A program made the position numbers and the translations under genes. Shown piece after piece: positions 54,229-63,213 of a stretch of DNA of 64,000 nt (position 1 is its first letter; each line of letters begins with the position of its first letter). The notes under the pieces were generated by a model, which was not told the DNA's origin, searched no databases, and saw only the letters and a list, made by a program, of their open reading frames with translations. Location: contig OV277859.1 of the NCBI GenBank assembly GCA_922989275.2, positions 34,639,501-34,703,500 of the forward strand, given 5' to 3'. This DNA comes from Gari tellinella (lineage: Eukaryota; Mollusca; Bivalvia; Cardiida; Psammobiidae).

Positions 54229-54486
54229 ATTTAACCTAATACTCCATAAAACGCATTTTCACGAGTTTAATGATTCCTTTAGTGAAGAAAATAGTTCCAC
54301 TTTAAACAAACATGAATATGCCTGATAAAAAAGTGGTTGTTTTTAAAATCTTATCAGATGGTAGCTTAAACTAGGCTAAAAATAAAGCACACTGTTCATT
54401 AAAGCACATTCTGCTTTATTATTAGCATGCTTAAAGGAGTTTATCTGTCCTCAAAACCAGAAAGAGGCTCTAATATGATAAAGGTT
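54229..54486. repeat. A1 element, degenerate
   Basis: CCTAATACTCCATAAAACGC..CTAATATGATAAAGGTTA with a decayed core (AAAGCACATTCTGCTTTATT). About 35 nt upstream of the exon 1 acceptor. Confidence 0.6.
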
Positions 54487-54489
54487 AGA

Positions 54490-54990
54490 TTTTGTGGTAT
54501 GTTTTTTTTTTTTTTAAAAAGAAAAAAGAAACTAAATATTATGTAACGTATAAACGAATACAATGTATTCAAAATAAAATGCACACGTATCATTGTTTTG
54601 TAATTACACTATACATATAATAATAATCGATCTACGTGTAGAACCAGATCAACGCGACCTCCGTCTGGGATAGTCGCCGTTGTGACATTTATCAATAAGC
54701 AACATGCTGTCTGATTTTTGCTGTGCAAATAGTGCAAACACCTGATTATGCGGCGCATCTTCTAGATCTACACTGTTTGTTATGACAGGAACTCTATTTC
54801 ACGCGAATCATTTTTTGTGACATTCTAATCACACTACGTACAGCATTTCAAAATGTTGCCTTATTTAGAACCTAGATTTTCAACCTTAGTTTGTTGTTGC
54901 GACCGTCAACGAAATTATTCACTTGAGTGTTTGATGATGATAGCTATACCCAGCAATATTATATGGTAAACACTTCGACTCAGTACCTAT
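54490..54990. other. probable 5' UTR intron, mostly unassigned
   Basis: A core B scrap (GTGCAAATAGTGCAAACACC..AGATCTACACTGTTTG) at 54720-54785. Nothing else recognised. Confidence 0.4.
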
Positions 54991-55181
54991 ATAATTTGCA
55001 AACAGTTTAGATCTAGACCAGCCACCGAGTAACTTGGCGTCTGATCATGATTCAAACTGTTTAACATTGGCATCTAGGTTTCAAAGATAAAACGCCATTG
55101 CAGAATTTTTCAGATGGGACAAATGTAAAGCAGATGGTATTGTAGCAGACGGACGGTTAGGGTTGATTATTATTATTATTT
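54991..55181. repeat. B2 remnant and (ATT)n
   Basis: GCAAACAGTTTAGATCTAGACC..CTGATCATGATTCAAACTG, then GCAGATGG..GTAGCAGACGG. A short ATT run at 55166-55181. Confidence 0.6.
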
Positions 55182-55199
55182 TTAACATCGCTATTTATT

Positions 55200-55435
55200 T
55201 ACAGTGGTGAATCTGCTATTCTTTCCCGTTTAAACGCAAACGAAACGCAAACGCAAAACACTAAAATATAGAAAATGACAACCTTTTGACAATTTGACTT
55301 TTCATGTTTATCTGAGTGGCAAACTGTTTGGAGCCTGATCAGACGCCGGGTTACCCGGCGTCTGATATGGCTCCAAACTGTTTGCAATGGAAATAATAGG
55401 TTTAGCGTAAACGCGTTTATTGGGAATTAATAACG
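55200..55435. mobile_element. B3 element, right end lost
   Basis: TACAGTGGTGAATCTGC, CCGTTTAAACGCAAACG, the hairpin GACGCCGGGTTACCCGGCGTC, then CGCGTTTATTGGGAATTAAT where the terminus decays. Confidence 0.8.
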
Positions 55436-55536
55436 TTCATTGATCGCCATCAATAGTAACCTGGTTACTCTATTTGTTGATGATGACATGGAGGTGTCAA
55501 TCTATTTAGCTTTGTTGGACGGTTTTGTTACTTAGC

Positions 55537-55710
55537 GTCTGATCTGGCTCCAAACTGTTCTCAATGGACATCAGTATTGTTAACATACCGCAATGATCTG
55601 AAGTAGTGGAACAGTAATGCCTGAGCAAACAGTGTAGAGCCTGATCAGACTGCTTCTGAGGGGGGGGGGGGGCAACCTGATCAGGGTTTCCATTGTTTGC
55701 CATTGAGTTT
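55537..55710. repeat. core B element with a G homopolymer at its apex
   Basis: CATACCGCAATGATCTG as at 6760, then CAGTGTAGAGCCTGATCAGA..CTGATCAGGGTTTCCATTG. The apex has become a run of G near 55661-55671. Confidence 0.6.
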
Positions 55711-55721
55711 TCACCGTTTGG

Positions 55722-55980
55722 TACAGTGGAGAATACGTGTTTTTATACCAATAAACGCGTTTAAGCGAAATCAGTTTTATCTATTGCAAACTGTTTAGAA
55801 TCTGTTTAGACGTTGGATAACCAGGCGACTGATCAGGCTGCAAGCTGCTTGCCCCTCATGTATACATTAAGTCGTCAGATGTTTCAGAATAAGTCTACGC
55901 GGCGTCTCATCTGGATCCAAACTGTTTGCAAAGGCAATCACTGTGGTGGATATATCCGCCGCTGAGCACGCAAAGAGTTA
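55722..55980. repeat. worn B3 left half, then B2 right half
   Basis: TACAGTGGAGAATACGTG, AATAAACGCGTTTAAGCG, a diverged hairpin (GTTTAGACGTTGGATAACC), then CGGCGTCTCATCTGGATCC..GAGCACGCAAAGAG with TTAA. Confidence 0.6.
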
Positions 55981-56254
55981 AGAGTCCTCAATTGAATTTC
56001 AGATATTAATTGTATTAAAGAAAAGTCAAAATTGTCGAAACAGTCGACATCGAAGGATCAAAAAGCGACGTCGCTATGAACGCTTGGCTGCCACAAGCCA
56101 GTTATCCCTGGAAATGTGACAATCAAATTTTAATCATAATTATGTTCATGGACTATTATCAGTACCATGGCAGTTATTCGTTGTTATTCCAAAGAGCATA
56201 CGTATCCGCTGTTTTACTAAAACATGCGGTTATGCTAAGTAGATTTTTCCATGC

Positions 56255-56335
56255 GTATATATTGGACGATTTTAGAGAAATAAAAATAGGCGACAATTGT
56301 TTAAAACAGATGACGTCACGGCAGCGAAAGGTTCA
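56255..56335. repeat. B2 right end with TGACGTCA
   Basis: GGCGACAATTGTTTAAAACAG, TGACGTCA at 56311-56318, then CGGCAGCGAAAGG. Confidence 0.6.
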
Positions 56336-56569
56336 GTAATAAAGCGCATCTCTTTTTGCTATTTTCAGATGTACGGCTTTACAGACCGTTGAGTTCGTCA
56401 CGGATGAGTAGAAGATGAGTACAGATAGATAAACGCTTTTCTATTTCGAAATACAGAACGGATGATATAACACTGGTACACTTGAATATGTATCCCATTA
56501 ACCCCTAGTGACGCTCATACGTATCATTTACAAATAGGTGCACGTGTTCTATACAAACCATATAGACCC

Positions 56570-56815
56570 GGGGCCCGTTTCATAAAACTTCGTACGACAC
56601 ATTTTGTCGTAAGTCAGACTACAAAAGTCTCAATTATTATTTATTTCTCCATCTAATCCTGTCTTGTGACATCTCTTTGTAATTGTCTTGAAAAGACGAT
56701 TCCAAAAGATATGTCACAAGACAGGATTAGATAGAGAAATCAGAAATTAAATGTATTTCAAAGTTTTGACTTACGACTGTTTATGTCGTACGAAGTTTTA
56801 TGAAATGGGCCCCCG
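56570..56815. mobile_element. C2 element
   Basis: GGGGCCCGTTTCATAAAAC..GTTTTATGAAATGGGCCCCC, with the same CTTCGTACGAC and AGACGATTC arms as the copy at 34851. Confidence 0.8.
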
Positions 56816-56879
56816 GAATAGAAGGATCCTATAGAGAGTTTGTAATTTTGCAATATATTGAGAGAAAAATAACCCAACA

Positions 56880-57000
56880 AGCCACCGAGTGTCGGTTTAT
56901 CGTCACTTGTACATGTACGTGCGTCAATAGCGATGTGGTAAAGTTCTTGACTGCAAACATAAGGATCCGGGTTCGATCCCGGGTCTCAGCGGATATGTTT
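56880..57000 (+). mobile_element. tRNA-like SINE head or tRNA pseudogene
   Basis: AGCGATGTGGTAAAGTTCTTG (box A-like), then GGATCCGGGTTCGATCCCGG (box B in a perfect T-arm stem). No CCA and no convincing anticodon arm. No SINE body was recognised after it. Confidence 0.5.
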
Positions 57001-57070
57001 TTTCGTACATGCACTAGACTAAATTGTTATTAGAAGTGTCTCTTTGAAGTTTCAGCGACGAGTGAGTTTA

Positions 57071-57277
57071 TCCCTTAATTGCCTTACCCTGAAACGCAAC
57101 GGTTATTGCAACAGTCTGGATCCTGATCAGACATCGCGTTTCACGGCGCCTGATCATGATCTAAAATGTTTGACTCGAAAAACGATATAAGTTTAGTCAA
57201 TTTACCTGCAATTGAAATTTGAAAAATTAAAACAGACGACAATTGTGTTAAACAGATGACGTCATGGCAGTAAAGGC
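57071..57277. mobile_element. B2 element
   Basis: TCCCTTAATTGCCTTACCC..GATGACGTCATGGCAGTAAAGG with the hairpin GATCCTGATCAGACATCGCG. TGACGTCA at 57257-57264. Confidence 0.75.
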
Positions 57278-57392
57278 ATTAATGCAATACCGCTGAAACA
57301 GTTTTTAAATTTGAAACTTTTAACTGTATGTCCAAATGATTATTGGTCAGTTATAAAAAAGAATAACCGTCCCTGAATTAGGGTGACAAAGC

Positions 57393-57455
57393 GTAATCAA
57401 TCAATCAATCAATCAATCAATCTCTCTCGCGCGCTCTTTCTCTCTCTAGAGATGA
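57393..57455. repeat. (AATC)n and CT-rich microsatellite
   Basis: AATC units followed by TCTCTCGCGCGC and CTCTCTCTAG. Confidence 0.85.
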
Positions 57456-57469
57456 TAATCGGCGAATTC

Positions 57470-57622
57470 ACTTGAGCCATATCAGATATCGAGTAATTCG
57501 GCGTCTGATCAGGGTCCAAACTGTTTTACAGTCATAACCATGTTTATTCAGTCAACAGCAAAACAACAAACTAAACAATGCAAACAACAGTCATTACCAG
57601 ACGAGAATGCGGCTGTGAAATA
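57470..57622. repeat. B2 remnant
   Basis: CGGCGTCTGATCAGGGTCC, AAACTGTTTTACAG and GCGGCTGTGAAATA. Confidence 0.5.
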
Positions 57623-57627
57623 TTTAA

Positions 57628-57871
57628 CCCTTTACTCCATACAGATACGCACTTTTTTCCTTTAAAATTATTCATCCACTTGAGAAAATAGTTTTTAACT
57701 TATACATCAATGAATAAGTATGATAGAAATGTTTTATTTATTCTAGCAGGATGTAACTTAAAGCAAGCTGAAAGTAAAGCAGAATGTGCTTGTGCGCATT
57801 CTCCTTTACTTTCAATATGCTTTAAGTGGTCATCTGTCTGCAAAGCTGAAACAGGCTATGGGGGAAATGGG
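57628..57871. mobile_element. A1 element, complete (244 bp)
   Basis: TTAA 57624-57627 and 57872-57875; ends CCCTTTACTCCATACAG and CTATGGGGGAAATGGG. Confidence 0.9.
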
Positions 57872-57977
57872 TTAAAGAATAAAGCACACGATTTGATTTT
57901 TAATATATTCTTAAACACGCACAAATCAGCAATAATTTATTGTTAAAAATCACGAAAAATAAAATAAAAAGACTTAC

Positions 57978-58177
57978 CTTGGTTTCTTGTTACTTTTGGT
58001 GCTTTTAAAAAATATTTTCCTTAAGTTCTTAATTATTTTTATTTCTCTTGTGTCAAAGTTCCAAATGGGACCAGCCCTATAGTCTCTTGACTTGGCGGAA
58101 TGCACGCTTTCCATCTCCCGTCTGTTGCAGTTATAGTAAATTGGGGACTCAAATGCGCATGCGCGACATTTTCCCAT
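57978..58177 (-). other. probable 5' UTR exon of the P450 gene
   Basis: The segment ends in CCAAG|GTAAGTC (- strand), a near-consensus donor, and exon 1 has a good acceptor before its ATG. An upstream ORF starting MGKCRACAFESP runs to the donor; joined to exon 1 it would stop at once (AGA TAA) before the P450 ATG. So this is untranslated leader, possibly with an upstream ORF. The outer border is unknown. The sequence is more GC-balanced than its neighbours and carries an NRF1-like site. Confidence 0.5.
58154..58165. promoter_or_regulatory. NRF1-like palindrome TGCGCATGCGCG
   Basis: Matches the NRF1 binding consensus (YGCGCAYGCGCR) almost exactly. NRF1 drives many nuclear genes for mitochondrial proteins and often binds at the start site, which fits a mitochondrial P450 transcribed leftwards from here. 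Confidence 0.55.
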
Positions 58178-58232
58178 TCATAAAAACTGTAGACTAACTA
58201 GCCATTCAACAAAAGCGTGATAGTCGTATTAA

Positions 58233-58399
58233 CCATTTGCCTGTTGACCGCGATTTAACTAGTATTTACAAACAGTTTTGATCTAGATATAGTTGTGGAA
58301 CTTGTTTTGACATTTATTCAAATAAAAAATGCAAAGATCTTATTTTTACAAAATTTGCAGACGACAATTTTAAAGCAGTTGATATTACTACAGAGAAAG
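58233..58399. repeat. B2 element with core deletion
   Basis: TTAA 58229-58232 and 58400-58403; CCATTTGCCTGTTGACCGC, one arm (AACAGTTTTGATCTAG), GCAGACGACAATTTTAAAGC. Confidence 0.7.
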
Positions 58400-58588
58400 T
58401 TAATGTCGTTGACGATAGGAGTGTATTGTACTCTTTACAATTTTCATGCGTGAAAAGAAAATCAATGCACTCTTTAATAGTTCTGTTGTTATCATTGATA
58501 TTTTATACAACTAATTTACAGGCAAAAGCAACAACAGCAGCAGCAGTAGCAGCCGAACCAGGCGACACAACAACAACAGCCAAGTTAA

Positions 58589-58803
58589 CTTATTTACGCC
58601 CAGTGGATTCTTCCATGTTTATATATTGGATTAGTCCATTTTTATCTAAGGGGTGCCTGTTCAAGTTTTTTCATTTTGTTTTATATTGAAATTCCTATCA
58701 GCAAACAGTGTAGACTCTGATCAGACGCCGCATAATGCGGCGTCTGATCAGAGTCTACACTGTTTGCCTATGTCCCATATATGGGATCGTGGGCACAAAT
58801 GGG
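58589..58803. mobile_element. B6 element (TTAA target, core B)
   Basis: TTAA 58585-58588 and 58804-58807; ends CTTATTTACGCCCAGTGG and GTGGGCACAAATGGG. The hairpin GACTCTGATCAGACGCCGCA/TGCGGCGTCTGATCAGAGTC is perfect near 58738. Another copy is at 61415-61622. Confidence 0.85.
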
Positions 58804-58807
58804 TTAA

Positions 58808-58884
58808 CCATCTATTATGCGGCGTCTGATCAGAGTCTCCACTGTTTGCCTATGTCCCATATATTTGATCGTGGGCTAAAATGG
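58808..58884. repeat. B6 half-element starting at the hairpin apex
   Basis: CCATCTATTATGCGGCGTC.. repeats only the right half of the neighbouring B6, from apex to terminus, and ends in ATGGG-TTAA (58885-58888). Confidence 0.75.
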
Positions 58885-58944
58885 GTTAACCATCCTTTAC
58901 AGTATGAACAGTACTTTTATCTACATTGTAGTTTCATTATTTAT

Positions 58945-59030
58945 TTTCTTAACCCCCTACCTGACTGATGAATCAGATCTATTTTAAAATTTAGAGATCA
59001 TCAGGCTAGGGGAGTGGGGACAAGAAGCAA
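58945..59030. repeat. short inverted repeat
   Basis: AACCCCCTACCTGACTGATG..CATCAGGCTAGGGGAGTGGGG. Confidence 0.45.
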
Positions 59031-59039
59031 CATCGTAAA

Positions 59040-59570
59040 ACCTGTGTTACGCGACCACCTGTGTTACGCGACCACCTGTATTGAGCGACCAACAGGTGTT
59101 GAGCGACCACCTGTGTTAAGCGACCACTGAATGAAGATACATACAATACAATACAATACAATACTGGTTTATTTGCAATTCAAGGCCACCGACCCAAGAT
59201 ACAAACATTCGTTCTATATGTCTAGAGTGATGCTTATCATGTACATTATAATAGATTATAACAAAACATAATACATAGCAGAAACATTTTTCTATATACG
59301 CTGTAAACAAAAACATTTGACAAATAAGACGTGTTGAATATAGCATGTATTTAGCATACTGTTGCTATTTACGAGTAACAATGTTGAACCGTTTTACATA
59401 TATAGCTATACTTATTGTGCATAGTAATTGGATGTCGCATAGTGATCTTTAAAAACAATTGACGCTTAATGCAGGGCCTTCTGAGTGACTTTCGCCCTGC
59501 ATTAAGCTGTCACCTGTCATGAATACAACAAATGTATCGTCTTTTAGTGGTCGCTTAACACAGACTTGAA
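59040..59570. mobile_element. A5 element with multiplied left terminus and LINE 3' insert
   Basis: Five near-identical units of about 20 bp (CTGTGTTACGCGACCAC and variants) at 59041-59110, then CACTGAATGAAG. An inserted LINE-like 3' end follows (about 59135-59440), then GACGCTTAATGCAGGGCC..CCTGCATTAAGCTG and AGTGGTCGCTTAACACAG. Confidence 0.65.
59135..59440 (-). mobile_element. probable LINE 3' end, reverse orientation
   Basis: The run of AATAC units (59137-59164) next to TGGTTTATTTGCAATTC reads on the - strand as an AT-rich 3' UTR ending in (GTATT)n. It lies inside the A5 element. No ORF is retained. Confidence 0.5.
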
Positions 59571-59779
59571 TGTAAAAGGAAAACTAGTGGGTGCAGCCGT
59601 GAAATTTGTGTGAGTAGAAGTAGCAGTAACATTTAAAAAAAAACAGCATCGGAAATCGCTGCTATAGAAACATCATCAAAAGAGGCAGACGTAATATCAA
59701 CATTAGCAATGGTAAAAACATTGTTTGTAGTAAAAAGTTAAATGATTCAGAAGTAGTCGTCTTCGTAGTTAATGATAAG

Positions 59780-59855
59780 TCGTAGTGATAGTAGCGGAAG
59801 CATCAGTAATAGTAGCAGTAGTAGTGACAGTATCAGTATTAGTAAGAGAAGCAGC

Positions 59856-59887
<32 letters not shown>

Positions 59888-60186
59888 AAGAAGAAGCAGT
59901 AGTAGTAGAAGTAGCAGTAGTAGTAGTAGTCATGAATTATAGTAAGAGAAGCAGTAGTAGTCAAGGAGGTGTAATAGTAAACGTAGAAATAATAATAGTA
60001 GTAGGAGAAGAACTAGATTGTTTTTAATGTAGAAGTAGTACTTACAAATAAAGTAGAAGTAGAAGTAGTAGTAGTAGCAGATATAGTATTAGTATTATTA
60101 GAAGTAGTATTAGAAGAAGAAGTAGTAAAAGTAACTGTAAGAGTAGTAGTTGAAGAAGAAGTAGAAGGAGATACAGTAGCAGTAAC

Positions 60187-60238
<52 letters not shown>

Positions 60239-60250
60239 ATAATAGTGGTA
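59780..60250. repeat. long AGT/AGC trinucleotide microsatellite
   Basis: Interrupted AGT, AGA and AGC runs with the purest block at about 60187-60238. The poly-Val, poly-Leu and poly-Thr ORFs are translations of this repeat and not genes. Confidence 0.9.
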
Positions 60251-60256
60251 GTAGTA

Positions 60257-60410
60257 GAAGAATAAGTAGATAGATAGATAGATAGATAGATATATTTATT
60301 TCGGTAAAAAGTGTACATAACATGGCAAAGCATACTTAAAGCAAAACATATAAGAGCCATGTAATGCGCACTAGAAACCAAGGATAACACAAAAAAGGAA
60401 ACATATTTTC
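60257..60410 (-). mobile_element. probable LINE 3' end with (TATC)n tail
   Basis: TAGATAGATAGATA, then TATTTATTTCGGTAAAAAGTG: on the - strand a 3' UTR ending in TTTACCGAAATAAATA and TATC units. Inserted within the microsatellite region. Confidence 0.5.
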
Positions 60411-60424
60411 CTTATTTCCATTGT

Positions 60425-60560
60425 GGTCCTTGTAGTAGCATCAGTAGATGAAGTAGTAGTAGTAGTCGTAGTAGTAATATATCCTCTAGTAGTAGTAGTA
60501 GTAGTAGTGGTGGTAGTGGTAGCAGTAGTAGTAGTTGAAGCAGTAGTAACAATATTGGTT
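60425..60560. repeat. AGT microsatellite, second block
   Basis: TAGTAGTAGTCGTAGTAG and longer AGT and GGT runs. Confidence 0.85.
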
Positions 60561-61029
60561 GTAGTTGTTGTAGTCGATATACATGTAACTGTAAAAATAT
60601 CAGCACAACTATGACAGTAGCAGCAGCAGATAATGTATAGAAGCATATGTGGCAGAGACAGTAATAGTTATAAAGTAGTAGTAAACATTCCCAAAACCAC
60701 AGAGTTTGCTTTGAAACAGACATCACCTCCATAAAACAAGCGGCGTGCTAAAGCTATACTGTGAGTGTCGCTGAATTTTGATTTAGTCTATTGAGGGTAT
60801 TGGGCCAATTTGTCAAAGTCCCCAAAATAGTCGGTTCTGATTTAAGTGGCCACTCAATAAATGAATCTTGTATAAGGTGGAGTAATAAGGTGAAATAAAA
60901 ACTTTCAAATAGCAAACAGGGCGGACCACGATTGGGCTTCTCTATTAATGGACGTCTGATTTTGGGCTGCACTGTTTGAAGTTACCGTTACTTGTGGTGA
61001 TATCAGAGTGGTTTATATAAGATTCAAGT
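60561..61029. other. unassigned, with A5 and core B scraps
   Basis: TAAGTGGCCACTCAATAAAT (about 60843) is A5-like; AGCAAACAGGGCGGACC..GGGCTGCACTGTTTG (60909-60979) is a worn core B hairpin. Confidence 0.4.
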
Positions 61030-61192
61030 ATTTACTTGGCACACCTTTATATAGTCGCCATATTATATTTGTTTGTTTATAATACATTTTGTATGTACAT
61101 GTATGTTTATAACATAACTATGTAACGCTTAATGTTGTCCTCATGGGCTTTCAAGCCCAATGGATTTATGAAATAAACTGAACTGAACTATG
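61030..61192 (+). mobile_element. LINE 3' end with short-repeat tail
   Basis: CTCATGGGCTTTCAAGCCCA forms a small 3' hairpin. GGATTTATGAAATAAACTG and ACTGAACTGAAC follow, a common LINE 3' UTR layout. No ORF is retained. Confidence 0.6.
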
Positions 61193-61414
61193 TATTAAGC
61201 GATCAGAAACTGAAGTGCCTATTGGAGCTTTTTTTATCCTGTAATAAGCAGCAATCTGTATTAAAGATTCTCAAAACGTTTCCTTTTGAGTGGTCGTTTA
61301 ACACAATCACTGCTTTCCCCGGATACATTCGATATTTGTAAACAGTTTGGAATATGACCAGGATCCAAATGGTTTCACACACATTTCAATATTTCTTCAG
61401 TCAAAATACTTTAA

Positions 61415-61622
61415 CCCATTTGTGCCCACGATTCCATATATGGGACATAGGTAAACAGTATAGACTCTGATCAGACGCCGCATGATGCGGCATCTGATCA
61501 GAGTCAACACTGTTTGCTGATAGGAATTTCAATATAAAACAAAATGAAAATGAAAATCCCTTTGATAATAAATGGTCTAATCCAATATATAAACATGGAA
61601 GAATCCACTGGCCGCCAATGGG
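61415..61622. mobile_element. B6 element, complete
   Basis: TTAA 61411-61414 and 61623-61626; ends CCCATTTGTGCCCACG and GGCCGCCAATGGG. The hairpin is CTGATCAGACGCCGCATGATG with GCGGCATCTGATCAGAG. Opposite orientation to 58589-58803. Confidence 0.85.
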
Positions 61623-61627
61623 TTAAT

Positions 61628-61900
61628 TTACCGGCGGGCGAAGTCAAGTGGTAGCAAGCTCTACTGTGTTGTCAGGGATCGTGAGTTCGATCTCCCTTTG
61701 GACCAAGTCCTTCTGATGAGACTTCGATGTATAAGTGCTTAACACTGGTCATACAAAAGAACCAGAGAACTCTGCCAATAGTAAGAGCAGGGCATCGCAT
61801 CCAGGTTTTATGTATCCGCTCCCCTCTCTATAGGACGTCCAATTTAGTAGCCCATAGATGACAGAAACGGGCGTTACAAGCAAAACCATGCATTGTGATT
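61628..61900 (+). mobile_element. tRNA-derived SINE
   Basis: GCGAAGTCAAGTGGTAGCAAG (box A), then GATCGTGAGTTCGATCTCC (box B). A body follows with ACTTCGATGTATAAGTGC, AACCAGAGAACTCTGCC and TATCCGCTCCCCTCTCTATA. The 3' border is uncertain. Confidence 0.65.
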
Positions 61901-62558
61901 TTTAAAAATAAAAACAAACATCAATTGATTAAAATCGATGACGTCATGGAAATATTGACTATGGTATGAAAAATAACATTGAACACGGGGCATCTTTGCA
62001 GCATAAGGAAGTGTATAGAATCTTTATACTAAACCATTGTCCTAAAACAAGTTCCCATTCGATCCTAAGCGATAAGTACATGCGTCCTTTACAACAACTG
62101 CACCTGTGAAAAGTACACTTGTCTTATACAAACAGTGCATATCTAGATCAGAGGATTCTTAAAGACATTACTCTCGGGTCTTTTTTCGATTCACACCTTT
62201 TTTCTCTCAATAGCCCTGTAAGTAACTGAAAAAATAAGGCAAATCCATTTCATTCTGTCTAGAGCGGCCTGACATACTCATACTCATACTCAAAGGGTAC
62301 ACCCATGTATTTCAAATCAAAAGATCGATATTAAAAGACGGTGCTTAAATGGGACACTTCACTAATTCTTTGCATAGACATTATCACATTTTTAGCTCGT
62401 TTTGCACAAATTTTACCTGCCTAGGTGTTATCACAGAAACTAAGCCAGGAATTGCCTTAATAGAAGCCCGCTGATTAGGAATTACATGTTTGTAAATTTG
62501 CAATAAATTGTGAAAATAACCCTAAATAGTCAAAAATAGACAAGACTTTATTTTAAAC

Positions 62559-63176
62559 TACAGCGCCCCCTCTCTACAACGACCCTCCCAACAACGGTTC
62601 CCTCCTTACAACGACTATTTCCGTTGTTCCCTAAACAATGTAATTATGGCCAACCTTTTCACGGCTGCAATATAGTGTACTTAAAACTGTCGTCTTCTGG
62701 TTTTCCCAAATTTACTTATTATACATTTTGACAGAAAACCCCCAAAATGACGAGTGGCAAACAGCTTAAATCCAGATCAGACACCGCTTTACGCGTTACG
62801 CGGCGTCTGATCTGGATTTAAGCTGTTTGCAAATGTAAGCCAATTTACCTTCCTACAACGACCCCATCCGAACAACGCACATACAGTGGAGAATCTGTTA
62901 TTCTTTCCCAATAAACGCGTTTACGCTAAAACTATTATTTGCAGTGCAAACAGTTTGGAGCCAGATCAGACGCCGGGTAACCCGGCGTCTGATCAGGCTC
63001 CAAACTGTTTGCCACCAAGATAAATATGAACTATCAGAATTGTCCAAAAGTTGTTCTTTTCTACGTTTTAGTGCTTTGCGTTTGCGTACGTTTGCGTTTA
63101 AACGGGAAAGAATAACAGATTCTCCACTGTAGTTGTTGTCTCCCATTGGGTGTCGTCGTAGAGAGGGAGCGCTGTA
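62559..63176. mobile_element. B4 element split by B3
   Basis: TACAGCGCCCCCTCTCTAC..GTAGAGAGGGAGCGCTGTA. The hairpin CAGCTTAAATCCAGATCAG..GGATTTAAGCTG is at 62764-62826. At CGCACA-TA the B3 copy interrupts; the uninterrupted relative is at 44088-44449. Confidence 0.9.
62882..63131. mobile_element. B3 element, complete (250 bp)
   Basis: TACAGTGGAGAATCTGTTAT..CAGATTCTCCACTGTA with the hairpin GACGCCGGGTAACCCGGCGTC. Confidence 0.95.
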
Positions 63177-63213
63177 TAGCAATGTTTGTTTGAATTTTCA
63201 GGAGCGAAGGAGT

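Larger units (their letters stand above)
56496..57070. mobile_element. B1 element hosting C2 and a tRNA-like insert
   Basis: CCCTAGTGACGCTCATACG at the left and GAAGTTTCAGCGACGAGTGAG at the right. C2 interrupts near the hairpin (56570). A tRNA-like sequence interrupts the inner flank after GAAAAATAACC. Confidence 0.65.
61330..61980. repeat. B2 remnant hosting B6 and a SINE
   Basis: GTAAACAGTTTGGAATATGACC and TTCAGTCAAAATAC before, CGATGACGTCATGGAAA after. TGACGTCA at 61939-61946. Confidence 0.5.
62070..63213. mobile_element. B1 element hosting B4 which hosts B3
   Basis: GATCCTAAGCGATAAGTAC and AAACAGTGCATATCTAGATC at the left. The flank CCTAAATAGTCAAAAATAGAC is followed by B4 (62559-63176), and GAATTTTCAGGAGCGAAGGAG closes B1. 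The left hairpin and middle also carry unassigned sequence (62170-62450). Confidence 0.65.

Noticed and set aside
56076..56339. 87-residue + strand ORF
   Set aside because: Its 3' part is a B2 terminus and it shows no splice sites, domain or codon signature.
56925..56990. Functional tRNA gene
   Set aside because: The T-arm and box B are good, but no anticodon arm or acceptor stem pairing could be found.
59785..60732. Long ORFs of poly-Val, poly-Leu and poly-Thr on both strands
   Set aside because: They are translations of an AGT-type microsatellite, open in several frames at once; no domain or splice structure.
49475..63182. Recurrent 60-115 residue ORFs containing RRRVTRRLI on either strand
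   Set aside because: They come from the palindromic B3 element at each copy and have no coding signature of their own.
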